A stretch of 64,000 nucleotides of DNA. Origin: Coleophoma eucalyptorum (Eukaryota > Ascomycota > Leotiomycetes > Helotiales > Dermateaceae). The position numbers and the translations under genes are program-made. Of this stretch, positions 35,289 to 46,943 are shown one piece after another. The notes beneath the pieces are model-generated. The model saw only the letters and a list, made by a program, of their open reading frames with translations, did no database searches and was not told the origin of the DNA. Positions within the stretch are counted from its first letter, which is position 1; every line of letters begins with the position of its first letter. The stretch is taken from assembly GCA_026120035.1 (NCBI GenBank), contig JALRME010000007.1, positions 558,001-622,000 on the forward strand, in the 5' to 3' direction.

Positions 35289-36260
35289 CTTGACTTTGGT
35301 ATAGAGACTAACTATTGAGATACGGCGTCAAGCTTCTTCGCGTTTGACACAAGGCAGCCACGCGTACTGTGAAGCGACAGCAGTGTTCCTATTACTCCAC
35401 GCGTCTAAAAACAGGATTTTGCGTGAAGAATATCAGGGCGGATCTTCTGGATCAAAGGTATCTCTTTGGAGCTGAGGATTATCACACAGAAAGAAAGGGA
35501 ATTGGAGACCTGGAAGTCGAGCTCATGGAGATGTGAAGCTTCAAAGACAGGTTGGAACAATGCACTCTGATATCACAGCCTTGCGTTAGCGTAAAATAAG
35601 CGAGTGACATATCTCTGAGGTGACCAATCACAGCACTGATATCCTTTGGGACCTGAAAGCCTGAAAGTTGGACTAAAGAGCTCGAGATGCACGGACTGTC
35701 TGTTTAATAGATACCTTGAGGAAACCGATATTTGACTTCTAGGCAAATCTCATAGCGTTTCCTTTGTTGTCTTGAATCCTGAACATGCCTTAGTTATGCG
35801 TCTAATCACATCGAGACATGTATAAATCAAGACACTGCATTTTGTTGATCGATCTGCTCTGAAGTATAGTGTTGCCAACATGCTGCAAGCATAACAGAAT
35901 ATCTCAATAAATTACACCTGACAACTGGATACTGAATAGTGCTTAAGGGCCCTTTGCGTTCTACTCGAAGAGCTATAAATCCTACTTCACAGCTTACTCA
36001 ACGGCACCAGTCCTGAATGGTTCTGTAAACATAGACAGCTCAACGATATTCGAGGCCACCAACGCCTACTTCACAATCCGATATTTCTGGCTTAGGGTTT
36101 CCCCACATCTCTTTCTGAAGGTCAACGCGGATATCTGGATCATCCTCGTAAAATTGGTAGAAGTGATCGAGCCCAGGAGGCTGCTAAAACTCCATTTCTT
36201 TCAAAGGTCTTCTTAAGACATCCTCTGTAATAGATACTCTCTACCGTTGAAACCCCATCT
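35289..36260. other. Intergenic: promoter of PARP-finger gene, then A+T-rich DNA
   Basis: About 1 kb. The part next to the PARP-finger start carries two ACGCGT boxes. The rest is A+T-rich without coding signal, leading to the 3' end of the small secreted protein gene. Confidence 0.55.
35360..35404. promoter_or_regulatory. Two MluI cell-cycle boxes (ACGCGT)
   Basis: ACGCGT occurs at 35360-35365 and 35399-35404, 72 and 111 bases above the PARP-finger/SAP start codon. This is the MBF-binding element of G1/S genes in ascomycetes. The palindromes themselves are certain; the regulatory role is inferred. Confidence 0.6.
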
Positions 36261-36659
36261 TCAAAGCTTCTTCCAATCTTTTACATTGATGTGGTCATTT
36301 TTTTCTTGCTGCCATAGATGAGAAACCATAATATTCTCTTGGTCATCAGCATGTGCGGGTTCTCTCGTTGCCAAAGCCCGTACAGAACGACGCCTTTTGA
36401 GATAGCCACCAGTACTTGCTGGGGACTTTGGGGTAGGTGTTACCAACGGCCCACCGGTTCTAGGTGAGTACCCAGGTTTCGGATGCACTTTCTGCCATTT
36501 CTTAGGAATATGCTTAACGTTGCAAGGATACTCGAAGGCTACTCTATGTGGACAGTCATGCTGGACGTGAAGTTTAGGCAGTTTAGGCATTTTCCTCCAG
36601 CCTGGAAGTGCAAGTGCTGAGGATACGAGTAATGCTATACCCAGGAGCGTGAGATTCAT
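36261..36659 (-). CDS. Small secreted basic, histidine-rich protein
   Basis: One exon of 132 residues. I take the ATG at 36659 (MNLTLLGIALLVSSALALPG) rather than the in-frame ATG 14 codons upstream, because it gives a clean signal peptide cut near residue 18. The mature protein is basic, with nine or so histidines (HVQHDCPH and others), only two cysteines, a Pro/Thr-rich centre, and a KRRR site that could be cut by a Kex2-like protease, splitting it in two. No domain is recognised. It lies alone between gene-poor stretches, as do many lineage-specific secreted proteins and effectors. A chance open frame cannot be ruled out without transcripts. Confidence 0.55.
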   Translation of the reverse strand: MNLTLLGIALLVSSALALPGWRKMPKLPKLHVQHDCPHRVAFEYPCNVKHIPKKWQKVHPKPGYSPRTGGPLVTPTPKSPASTGGYLKRRRSVRALATREPAHADDQENIMVSHLWQQEKNDHINVKDWKKL

Positions 36660-39600
36660 GGTGAATGATGTCGAGATAATTCGTGATGGTTGCTCGAGCA
36701 AAGAACAAGGCGGACTTTTCTTCGGGAGTAAATGGCGACTCTGATGAAGATGGGAGGAGAGGAAAGATGAAGGCTATATTCTTGTTTACATCTTACTAAC
36801 TAGAGTAGCTTCAATGACTAAAAAGCGATATCAATGCTGGCTCTTCTTACCTTAGGCGAGCTAACGATAGTCACAGCCTCAGAGAAGTCCTAAAATGACG
36901 CCGGTGCATCTGGTTCAAAAAAGCTTACGGCCATTGCTCTGGTCGTTGCCGTTTCTGCTTGCCCAAAGCGCGACAAAGTATAATCGAAAGAGACTCTACA
37001 AAGCGCTTGGTCTATAATAGAAGGTTTTCTCTGTAGAATCTAGAACGTCTAGGGTATTTTATGAGCGGATATTGGAATCACCCACCTAGCATTCATGGAA
37101 CGATTCGAATCAATTTCCATTCATGTCCCTTATATAATCATACAGCTGTCAGGATAGGTGTCAACTGTTTCTCTGGAGGGTCATTCTTGAGAACTGTCTT
37201 TAAGACTAAATATTGCGAAAGCGGAATTTCCCTCAACATCAGTAGCGGCTAAATCCGTTGTGGTCATCAAATAATTCGACCAAATTGCGAAGCACAAAAT
37301 CTACTTGGTGTTGCATATCATAGCTGCTTGATTTCAAGATGATACAGCTGCGGATGCATCATCCAATATCTGTTTGCATCTTTATTGGACACGATATGCT
37401 ATGCATAATATCATACAGATGCTATCTTCCTTAGTAGTATATCTACTAAGCTTGAGCCATATCTCCCTTATCAGATCACGAGCACTATCCTCACGCACTT
37501 CGTATCTTGGATGCATGTCTTATCTGTCACAACATATCGCAAGCCTTAAAATTTGGAGAGACGGAACTGGCTCTTCAACGAGGCAACCAGTTTTCTGCAT
37601 GATTGCGTTGCATCATACCTTGTTTTTAAAGCACCATTGTAGATCACGTCTGGTGAGGCGACACACTTTCTATCTTCAGAGTACAAGGCATACGGATTGC
37701 CAACGCATTTCAATGTCACAACCCTCACAATGTATCACAGAAGCACGGGATATGCCTTTCAGAGGTCACACAACATCTGTATCTCCATATCAGTCTCTCC
37801 TGAGATATCAAACCTAAGCCGAGCAGAGCATGTTCGGCTTTTAGTATTATGCTCCCATACATCTCGGGCAATTTATGCATAGCTTATCATTGCAGATGGC
37901 AATGCACGTCCCCGTCGCCCTTAGAGCATGGTAATTTCACGGACAATTAGGTCACGAGCAGACAAACTACTAACCACAAACCACAACACCTGACTTGTGT
38001 GCTTTATCAGAGAATCAGATAACCCTCGAGTATCCGCGGTAAGCTGGAAAAACAACCTCGCGTTACGCGCCCTTTCGCAAAGGCACCCAACCACCGTAGC
38101 CCCTAGATCCATATGACCTGTCACTTTTTCATGTCCGCTGTCGGCGCATCTGTAAGCCAGCACCTAAAGATCACAACCCTATTAACCACGAGTTCCATGA
38201 ATTCAACACTGGGTTCGTCAACTTCCCCTTGACCGTACTTTGGTTTGTTGGTGATTGTCGTGTTGGCCTGCGTAATGAGCAAGTTATTATTCGACTTCGC
38301 GCCGAATGGTGCCTTGTCATGCTACCAATACCTTAAAATGAGGCTGGCTGATCGGGCAGCAATATCTATCTGTAGTCAGGTGTTGCCAACAAAACAAGGC
38401 AGTTTGGTCAGCTGCGCTGTCTTTTGTGGAGGAACGATATATGGACGCCATTTTCAATGAGCTACACACACAATGTGTACACCATATCGCGAGACAATGA
38501 GATAAGCGACTGCCACATTTAGAAAGAAACACGAGTCAGCTCAGAGGTGGGAATTAAGTGCATATACGCCCCGGGTGACGTCTCTGTACTACGTAGGGCA
38601 ACAGCCGTTCTGTGTAGCGATTCTCGCAAGAGTTGTCCCAATCTTCCAGCGACACGGCATAAGCAAATACCATATTGCATCACAACAAGGCAAATCAGAT
38701 GGTTTAATTGGCCTGCGTGTTTCTAATGGATTAGCGTATGTTGAACACATCGTGACCCAAGTCCTACCCTCAGGGCTATAGAAAAGAAAAGGGGTTGGGT
38801 CAACTCGTAAGCGAGCGCTTCAAGGACGCCCAATTTGTATGTGTATACCACTCAAGGTCGATTTCTTATACAATTGGTCATTATGATGTTTCTTATATTT
38901 ACATTATGCTGTGCTATCTGTTAGATATGCTAGTAATTTGTTCGATTCTTTACATGTAGTGCACATGGTTGCTTTAGGGTTGCTTTTGGGCAGGAACAAC
39001 GCATTGAGTTAGTCTTTTCAATCAGCAAAAGCGAGTTCAATCATTGACCTCTAGGTTATCAAGTCTTTCTCTAAAACCTCATTTTATAGATCGACATGCT
39101 TAGTATAGGAAAGCTACCCAAAAAGCCCATTGGCAGGATCAAGAGAAAACAGACAATTATGCAAGCTACAACAGGCCTGAAAGTCCCCTTATTTTTGCTA
39201 TTACTTTGCTATCAACCTAAAGTTCTATTCAGAGTTGTTTCCTAGTAAAACTAGCTTATACAATTCAAATATTTTCCATGTGGATTGGCTGAATGATCAT
39301 GCTTTTGCTCAACTTGCCCAAGGCATCATGTCTAATGCATCATATCTAATGCAGTTCAGGGCGTGCGGCTGAACGTACCACGCTATCGATCTTTATGATA
39401 TCATGGCCAGTAAATTGGTGTAGCCTGGTTTCAAAGATAACAAAACACTCTCCGCGCCAAATGACTTGTTTTCCTATCTCCTTGCTTAGGACGATTCTCA
39501 ATAAGCTATTCGTCCATAACTCTTAAGGCATCAGCCCTAGAAAGAGTTTCTTCAGGCTGAAAGCATCACTGAGCTAGACAGGAGGCTCCCAAGACCCCTG

Positions 39601-42600
39601 ATGAGGCGGAAAACATGCCTCACTATTTGACATCTAGGTAATCTCATGGTGGATCCCATGCCCGTGTATAGAGATCCTCAGCTTCGGTCTGGTAGCTGGT
39701 GACAACCTGGCGTTCGTAAGACGGAGTTCAGACATCAGCTAACAAGACTCCGTAAAGCAATAGTTCTCTTTCACATGAAAATTACAACAAAGGGGTGGCA
39801 CAAGGCAACCAAAGGCGTTACACAAGATATCGTCAATCCCCCTAGAGCCTTGCTTGGGGCTGTCCAAAGCTCGTGGACCACATTCCTCAAAGGCAGATAG
39901 ATAATAAATTACCACTAACAAGTCTATGGAACCAACACGGTTGCGTGGTCATCCAATAATAGGAAACTTCCATACCTTTGACTCAGCCACGGCAGAAAAC
40001 CCAATTTCTGTTGGAGCACTGATGATGATAAGGTACGAAAGATTAAGGGCAAACTAAAATGATTCCATACCCTTGCATGCATCGCATTAGTAACATCTGA
40101 AAGGGGATGCAAGGTGTCGTATGGTGGACAGGCTGAGATACGGAAGCCTAGAGAATACAGAATAAACATTGTTCTCAGCATCCTTGGTCGACAACCACAC
40201 TGGTCGCCAACCTAAGCCTCCTTCCCACTCCTGAAGGCCCAGACTACTCGGCCAGTATGTGTCACAGATGAGCTACACCTTGAACTACTGCTTTGAACAG
40301 GTGAGTTCAAATGACATGCGAGATATTGGATGAGGGTTGACCTATGACAGTCCAGAGAACGGCAATAGTTAAATGCTGACCTATTAGTGGTGAATTTGGA
40401 CAGAGTATGAAACACACTCCACATTCAAACTTTGCCAGAGGTCGGAGGCTGTGAAAACAGTATGGATGGTAGATCTTCTCATCATGATTTGATGCCAAGG
40501 TATTGGGAGCAAATGGGACGGATCAGGGGTCAACGTCGGGTAATCGAGATCGAGCGGAAATGGGAATACGAATGTCCTATAAAATTTGGTTGTGGAGTGT
40601 TGAATGACCAGAGTTGCCACTCCTAGGCATCCGAATAACCGGACATCGTCGTAGCTGTACGAAGTAGTGGTGGCGGGGATATGAAAAAGTCGGTTCAGCT
40701 TGTCTTGACCATATACAATAACTGCAAGCTGATTAGCTCGTACATGCACCATTCATAGTTGAGATCTCAGGTGGCTAGACGTACAAGAGAAAAGAAGAAC
40801 TCCTAGAGCTAGAGAAAGAATGTGGAATAAAATTCCCACAATCCATCAGCCTGATCGTTGGGACAACATACAGCTTTTAACGACCCACGCACCACGTCTC
40901 AGGGGCGAGCCATCCCAACGTCCTCGCTTAAACAGGTCTGCATATCCGTGGCCACATGGTGGCGGGGAATGCGCCGGAAACTTCTATCCATAATCTTCTC
41001 CGTATAAGACCATTGAAGTCTCAAATCTAGTTCAACAATTGCCGAGTCAGAAGTCCTCTATGCGATGTTCTTTTTCCATGGCCGCTAATCAATTCCTCTT
41101 CAGCTCAATACTGCCGAGCTAGACCAGCCGAGGCTTGTGGCTCAGCCCGGATCTGCACGCTCCCATTGGCCATAGAGAATAAGAAAATAAGCGGGAGGCG
41201 AAAAGAGGGAACAATCGGTATAATTTGTCTTGAGGGATAGCAATTCAGACAGAAGAAGACGCAGCTAGCAAGGTATGCCTTCACGACTGCGTGATGGTTG
41301 TTCAGTGAGTGGTGCCGGGCCAAAGTGAAGAGTCATGCTTTCGCATGTCGCCGCTCTCAGAGACTTCTAGTGTTTAAGTGAAGGCCGGCATGCTCCGTAA
41401 CTACATAGCGGCGGGCTTTAAGGCCTTCCCTTTTAGGCATCTGGAAGAGAAGGATAGGTGTGTCTGGAATGAAAGTCCTGGTTGGAGGCAAAAAGACTTG
41501 GAAAAATAATATGCAACGAACTCTACATCATAATGTACATCGAAGATTTCAGGTGGATGAATCGTTCATCATGTGCAAGGCGGTGTGGTCCACAAGGTCT
41601 TAATGGTGATTAACCTTTTAGACTAGATCACGTTCCATAATTGAATCTTGTTGGAAACTTCCATATACCTTGGGGAGTGTACCATAAGCTAAACGAATGG
41701 TGTACCGTTCAAGAAACCTACTCATGCCTAAGTTATGCAGGATGGTTTGATTAATGGTTGTATCTAGCATGAGTAAAGACGGCATATATCTTCAAGGTAG
41801 GCCTAAGACATCTGGTCAACGACGTCTGACCAGCAATACTTCCTTAGTCCTACTTGATAGCATAAAGTGCCTTAAGTTGAATAGTACTTTGACTACTACG
41901 GGAGTTAATAGTCCTTTGGCAAGTCTCATATACAGAAATATTATAGCAGACTTGCTCGCTTACTTACAAGGACGGACATGATCATCGTGTGTCTGTTGGA
42001 TAGGAAGAAAGAAGCAAATATCAAACGCCAATGGGTGAGTAGCCTAGAAATAAATCTGGTACCAAAAACCACTATTCTAGTACTTGCAACTTCAATGCTA
42101 GAATGTAGTACTACTGTAATAAATAAGGGAAACCAAAGAAATTAACAAGGCGCCTAGAAACGACTTTCTTTTGAGAATGAGAGACAAGTGTAATGTCAGA
42201 CATGCAAAGGCGCTGCAGCGTGACACTTTATGCGATATGTCTAGCCGTAAGACCAGGGTTCAATATAAAGCACACTATGAGCTTAAATCGAGCAGGTATT
42301 TGGCTTCTGTTTCTTATTGCCTCACTTTAGCACTTGACTCCGATCTAAGCCTCACTCTTTTGGATGGATTTATTTAGACTGTGCTTGCATCTCGAGAGCT
42401 TCTCGCTTGCTCATATGTTGTCTGCTTGGTAGCTGTTCCCAAGTTCAAACAAACTTGTATGAACGCCAAATAAGATCACGCGAATAAACGCTGCTTTCCG
42501 AAAGTTTGTGGAGTCACGAAACTAGGCTTCCACAAAAACTTGCTTCCTATGTCGTTTGCTGGCATGCCAGTGATTCCAAGCATGGCAATTTTTCGTCCGA

Positions 42601-44095
42601 TGATGCCGGGCCAGTAAAGACCTTCACCGCTCATACCAAGTACCAGGTAACTTGAGAGTTGACAGCGTCAAGGGCCCAGACGCACAGCTGTCGTGTTATC
42701 GCTTGATTGTCTATGTCAGTTATTTTCTCCACACTCAACGCGGCCCTGATAAAAGAAAAAATTGTTGCCAAAAGTAATTCACCTGGATGCAGATAGACCT
42801 TAGGATCCGATCCCTAAAAGTAGGTTTAATAGTAACGTCGAACTTATCTCCTGGGAAAGCCCTTACTATGTGGAGAACTGGGAATCAAAACCCGAAATCC
42901 CGTCTGGCGCCGTAGGCTCTTAATTTGCGAGACTTTCGAGGTAGCTAGGCCGTGGCGTCGATTTCAGATTGTGATGTAACAGCTCCTAATTTCTGTGGTA
43001 AATTCCCTTGCGCTGCCCGAAATGGCGTCTGAGAGTTTCAAGGCAGCGTGGTCTCTAAAACTCAGCAAGCAGGTATCTGTGGTTTCTGCCTGCTCTTTGA
43101 ACACAAGGTGTAACAAGTAAGAAGTCCTGGCCTTCTAACGGGGGTTACCTCGGGGTAAAGGATAAGGTAACATAATCTGAAGCACGGGCTTCATCGCAAA
43201 ACCATACGCCGAACGACATCGTGAGAGTGATGTCTAGCTACGCAGCCCCGAGTCACAAATCTGACAATGGAATCGCTTGAGTACCGGAGGAGAGGTTCTT
43301 CTTGGGCTCAAATGTTGGCTATTGATATTGAGAAGACCAGTAGAGGCATCCAGCTTGAGGCTCAGCCACTTAATTTCGTCAACACATCCTTCGAGCCTAT
43401 GTTTGGACATACATCAGCCCAGCTCTTCATGGATTGAATCCTTAAACTATTCCTTAAACTATTCTTGGTATATAGAGCTGAGGTCGCAGTTCGAGGGTAT
43501 TCGTAGAGCCTCGTAATGATGTTCATAGTTATGCTTGAAAGAGGTGACCGAGTCGACCAACCATTACATTAAGTTAAGATTTCGACACAATTTCAAGCCA
43601 TGACTAAAGTCGGGCGCATTATTTGCGAACTACACGAACTGCGCACTATTTACAAGAGGTTAGGTGTTTGTCAGTCCAGCTTCGGTGAACAAACACAGGC
43701 TTGCTTAACAGCCTCAAGTACACGTACGTCCTACCCGAGCCTGCTTACTCTCGTTACTTAGGACATCTCAAGGGTATGTCTCGCTCACCGCCCACTATTT
43801 GGGACACCGAGAAGTCGTTGCGGCACACTTTAATACCCTAGCTTGTCGCCTTAATCATGGCTGCTTAGTTCGCCATATAGTCCGCCAAATAGTCCGCCAT
43901 TTCAAAGAGCCTCATACATAACATTTGTTGTCAAAATAGTTGAGAGCCGCTCACTTTCTTAGGCCCTTTCTCGAATACAGCGCTCAGAGAAATTCTTGAC
44001 TGTATGCTGCTCAACGTGCTCTTCGTCTCTGTTTACGAAGCCGCCCCCAATCACACTTCCCCGTCCTCGCGGCGGTCTAAGGCTAGAATCGTCTG
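36660..44095. other. Gene desert, about 7.4 kb
   Basis: No reading frame above 150 codons and no multi-exon gene can be built on either strand. Small direct repeats are present: a 14-base unit twice at 39323-39353, a 12-base unit (CCTTAAACTATT) twice near 43441-43464, and a 12-base unit three times at 43867-43902. I find no terminal repeats, transposase or reverse transcriptase remains by eye; strongly mutated transposon relics remain possible. Confidence 0.6.
43867..43902. repeat. 12-base direct repeat, three copies
   Basis: Three adjacent copies of a unit close to AGTCCGCCAAAT (first copy differs at two or three bases), about 200 bases upstream of the Est1-like leader intron. Confidence 0.85.
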
Positions 44096-44159
44096 GTAAG
44101 GAACCTCCCCCGACACCCCTCCCTTCGCGCAGGTTCGTCTGCTAACCGTACCTCTATAG
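44096..44159 (+). other. Probable 5' leader intron of the Est1-like gene
   Basis: A GTAAGG donor at 44096, a GCTAAC branch-like sequence near 44141 and a CTATAG acceptor at 44159 end two bases before the ATG. This supports a transcript starting upstream and the choice of start codon. Confidence 0.6.
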
Positions 44160-44161
44160 TC

Positions 44162-46879
44162 ATGCCACAGCAGAATTTCAGCGATCGGTGGATCAGCCAT
44201 CAACGGAGGAATAATAAACCGCCGCAGATTTGGTGTTGCATATACTGCCCAGACAAAAAGCCATATTCAACAGAGCAAGAACTGTTAGCGCATGCAACAA
44301 ATGCCCACGCGAAGATTATACCTACTGAAGCTGGGGATCTAAGCCAGTGGCAACATAATTATGCCAGTCAATCTCTACAGCAAAAGAGGTAAGAGGCCTG
44401 CGTGCTGTAGCCTACAGCCCCGCTCTGCTCTGCAGCCTTGCCAGAGACATGGAGGCTCAAGGATGAGGCTGACTTTTTTAGGCCGACGAAGGACGACTCA
44501 CAAAGGAAACCTTCGATGAATGATGCAAATCGGGCGCAACCTGAACCCCCACCGAACGCCTCCGGCCAAGTCAAGCGACCTTTGAGTCACCCTACACCTG
44601 CACGATCTCTCTCCGGTATACAAGCTCTTAACTTAGGATCACCTCGAAATAGTGAAGATGCTGTCATGGAGGAGGCAACTACGCCGGATGATGGGCCAAG
44701 GAAGAGGGCTGCTTTGGGCGACGGCATCAGCGCCTCTGGCTCGTCACAAAGAGCGCCAGATTCTCGTGAAAACTCGCAATCCCCCCCTCCTTCAAGACGA
44801 AGTAAAACACGCCCGACTTCCGCCCCTTTCAACACTGCTTCAGATGGGAATCTTCGCAGACAAATGACTTCACCACTACGACCGCACGTTCCGTCAAAGA
44901 AGCTTTGGAATCCGGATCAAGACTCTCCAATTGTAAAGGGATCTTTCGACCCGTCGAATGTTGCGTCTACACACGCACAGAAGTCGCGTGCACCTGGCCT
45001 ACAATCAAAAACAAGGAAACCGCATCAACCTCAAGGATATAATATGAGTCCCCGGCAGTCTCCTGTTGCCCAACCATCGGCAATTCTCGGAAGCAATAAA
45101 TCCATCCAAACCCCTCTGCAACAAACACCTACAACGTCAGGTCCTGAACATTACGATATTATGCTTGAATTAGAGACAAGACCGATATCTCAAGAGCAGC
45201 TAGTTGCTGAAGTCAAGGGAATCTATGCTGGTTTGGTTATGGTAGAAGCAAAGTGTATCGAAGTAGACAATAAACAAGCTACTCTGGCACAGCAGGAAGG
45301 AGTTCATTCGAAACTAAATAATGAACAGTGGCAGGCTCTAATAGCACTCCATAGAACCCTCTTACATGAGCACCACGACTTCTTTTTAGCATCGCAGCAT
45401 CCTTCTGCTAGCCCAGCGCTTCGGAGATTAGCGTCAAAGTACGCTATGCCAGCGAGGATGTGGCGCCATGGTATTCACAGCTTCTTAGAACTTCTCAGAC
45501 ATAGACTACCAGCTTCTTTGGATCATATGCTCGCCTTTATATATCTAGCCTACTCTATGATGGCTCTCCTCTACGAGACAGTTCCGGCCTTCGAGGACAC
45601 CTGGATTGAATGTTTAGGAGATCTTGGAAGATACAGAATGGCTATAGAAGACGACGATATTAAGGACCGAGAAGTCTGGACAGGCGTAGCACGTCATTGG
45701 TATTCAAAAGCTTCTGATAAGGCTCCTACAACTGGAAGACTTTATCATCATCTAGCAATCCTTGCGCGTCCAAATGCTCTACAGCAACTCTTTTATTACG
45801 CAAAGTCTTTGTGTGTTCCGGTTCCTTTTACTTCAGCTAGAGAGTCTATATTAACCCTCTTTGAGCCTGTCCTTAATACGGATAGCCACACACAGTTTAG
45901 GCTTCCTCCTTTGGATACAGCATTTGTTAAGGCTCATGGTTTACTCTTCACTAACCGAGAAACCGAGAGATTCGATCCTACTGTAGACGAGTTTCTTCTA
46001 ATTCTTGATGACCATATTAGCAAAGTTACTCGGAAGTTTATGGAGCAAGGTTACCAGATTGCTATTGCAAATATCGTATCGATGCTTGGATTTGCTTCTA
46101 AGGATAATGTTGCTATCAAAGCAATGTTTCCAAGCCCCGGAAGCGGTGATACTACAATGGATGAGACACTAGATGCTTCATCTCCTGAGATGCTCGCTTT
46201 CGAGAAAGCCGAACGTCTCCATAATTCTACCCTAAAGATCGTCTTGGACAGGATCAACGACCCGAACATACTACCTTTCATCCATGTTACACTTGTGTTC
46301 CTGTTACGGGCATCTCAACATCCGATGGCAATGAGGCTTATAGAGGAAAAGTTTCCATGGGAGCCATTGACAATATTACTCAATACTTTGCTACTTTCCT
46401 ATAGCACGCCTGACAGGATTGAGAGTGATAAATTCCCAATGCCAGAAAAGGACGACAAGAGGCCATTCCCAGAGGACTATGCTATTCGGGGACTACTATG
46501 GGCTGACAACTACTTCCCGGAGGATTGGTTTAACAATGAAAAAATTGACGAAGCAGAGAAATACCACGAGCGGGCATCAATGACGACATATAGAAAAGAG
46601 CGGATACTCTTTCTTGCTTGCCAAGTTGCCAAAAGCGGACAGTGGATTCAATACCATAGCCGGGAAGGCTTTAAGCTGTCTTTGGATTTACCCCCCGGAG
46701 AATCTGAATGCGAGCCATTGGGTGCCGGTAGTAGATCTCTTACGTTTGGTTCTGCAACCACGATATCTGGCCTCAACAGAAGCGACACCTGGACATCCCA
46801 CGATCTTGGAGCAGAGTCAGATATTGAAGAGGAAGCTCAATCATCGACCATGTCACCGGAAACTCCCCTAATACCGTAG
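44162..46879 (+). CDS. Est1/SMG-type protein with N-terminal zinc-finger motif
   Basis: Proposed exons 44162-44388 and 44455-46879, 883 residues. Exon one carries a C2H2-like motif (CIYCPDKKPYS...HATNAHAK). Its donor (AG/gtaaga) is clear, but the best-looking acceptor (44435) puts the second exon out of frame; the acceptor at 44454 keeps it, joining QQKR to LKDEADFF. The N-terminal 230 residues are Ser/Pro-rich and disordered. From about 240 comes the EST1/SMG TPR-like domain, then the Est1 DNA/RNA-binding region with ARHWYSKASDKAPTTGRLYHHLAIL split here as ARHWYSKASDKAP and GRLYHHLAILARPNALQQLF, and PFTSARESILTLFEP. Relatives act at telomerase or in nonsense-mediated decay; which applies here is unclear. 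Confidence 0.82.
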
Positions 46880-46943
46880 CACTGGGGCGCGTCTTACAAT
46901 AAGCATTTTGGAAATGCTTGTGTGAATAGACGCGCGCCCCAGT
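46880..46943. repeat. Nested inverted repeat (hairpin) right after the stop codon
   Basis: Outer arms ACTGGGGCGCGTCT (46881-46894) and AGACGCGCGCCCCAGT (46928-46943) pair apart from a two-base bulge; inside, AAGCATTT (46901-46908) and AAATGCTT (46912-46919) pair perfectly around TGG. The structure begins one base after the Est1-like TAG. Confidence 0.9.

Noticed and set aside
42881..43000. Weak resemblance to the middle of a 5S rRNA (AAAACCCG...ATCCCGTC...TAGGCTCTTAA)
   Set aside because: The match is short and gapped; the 5' and 3' ends that should pair are not present. A covariance-model search would be needed to revive it.
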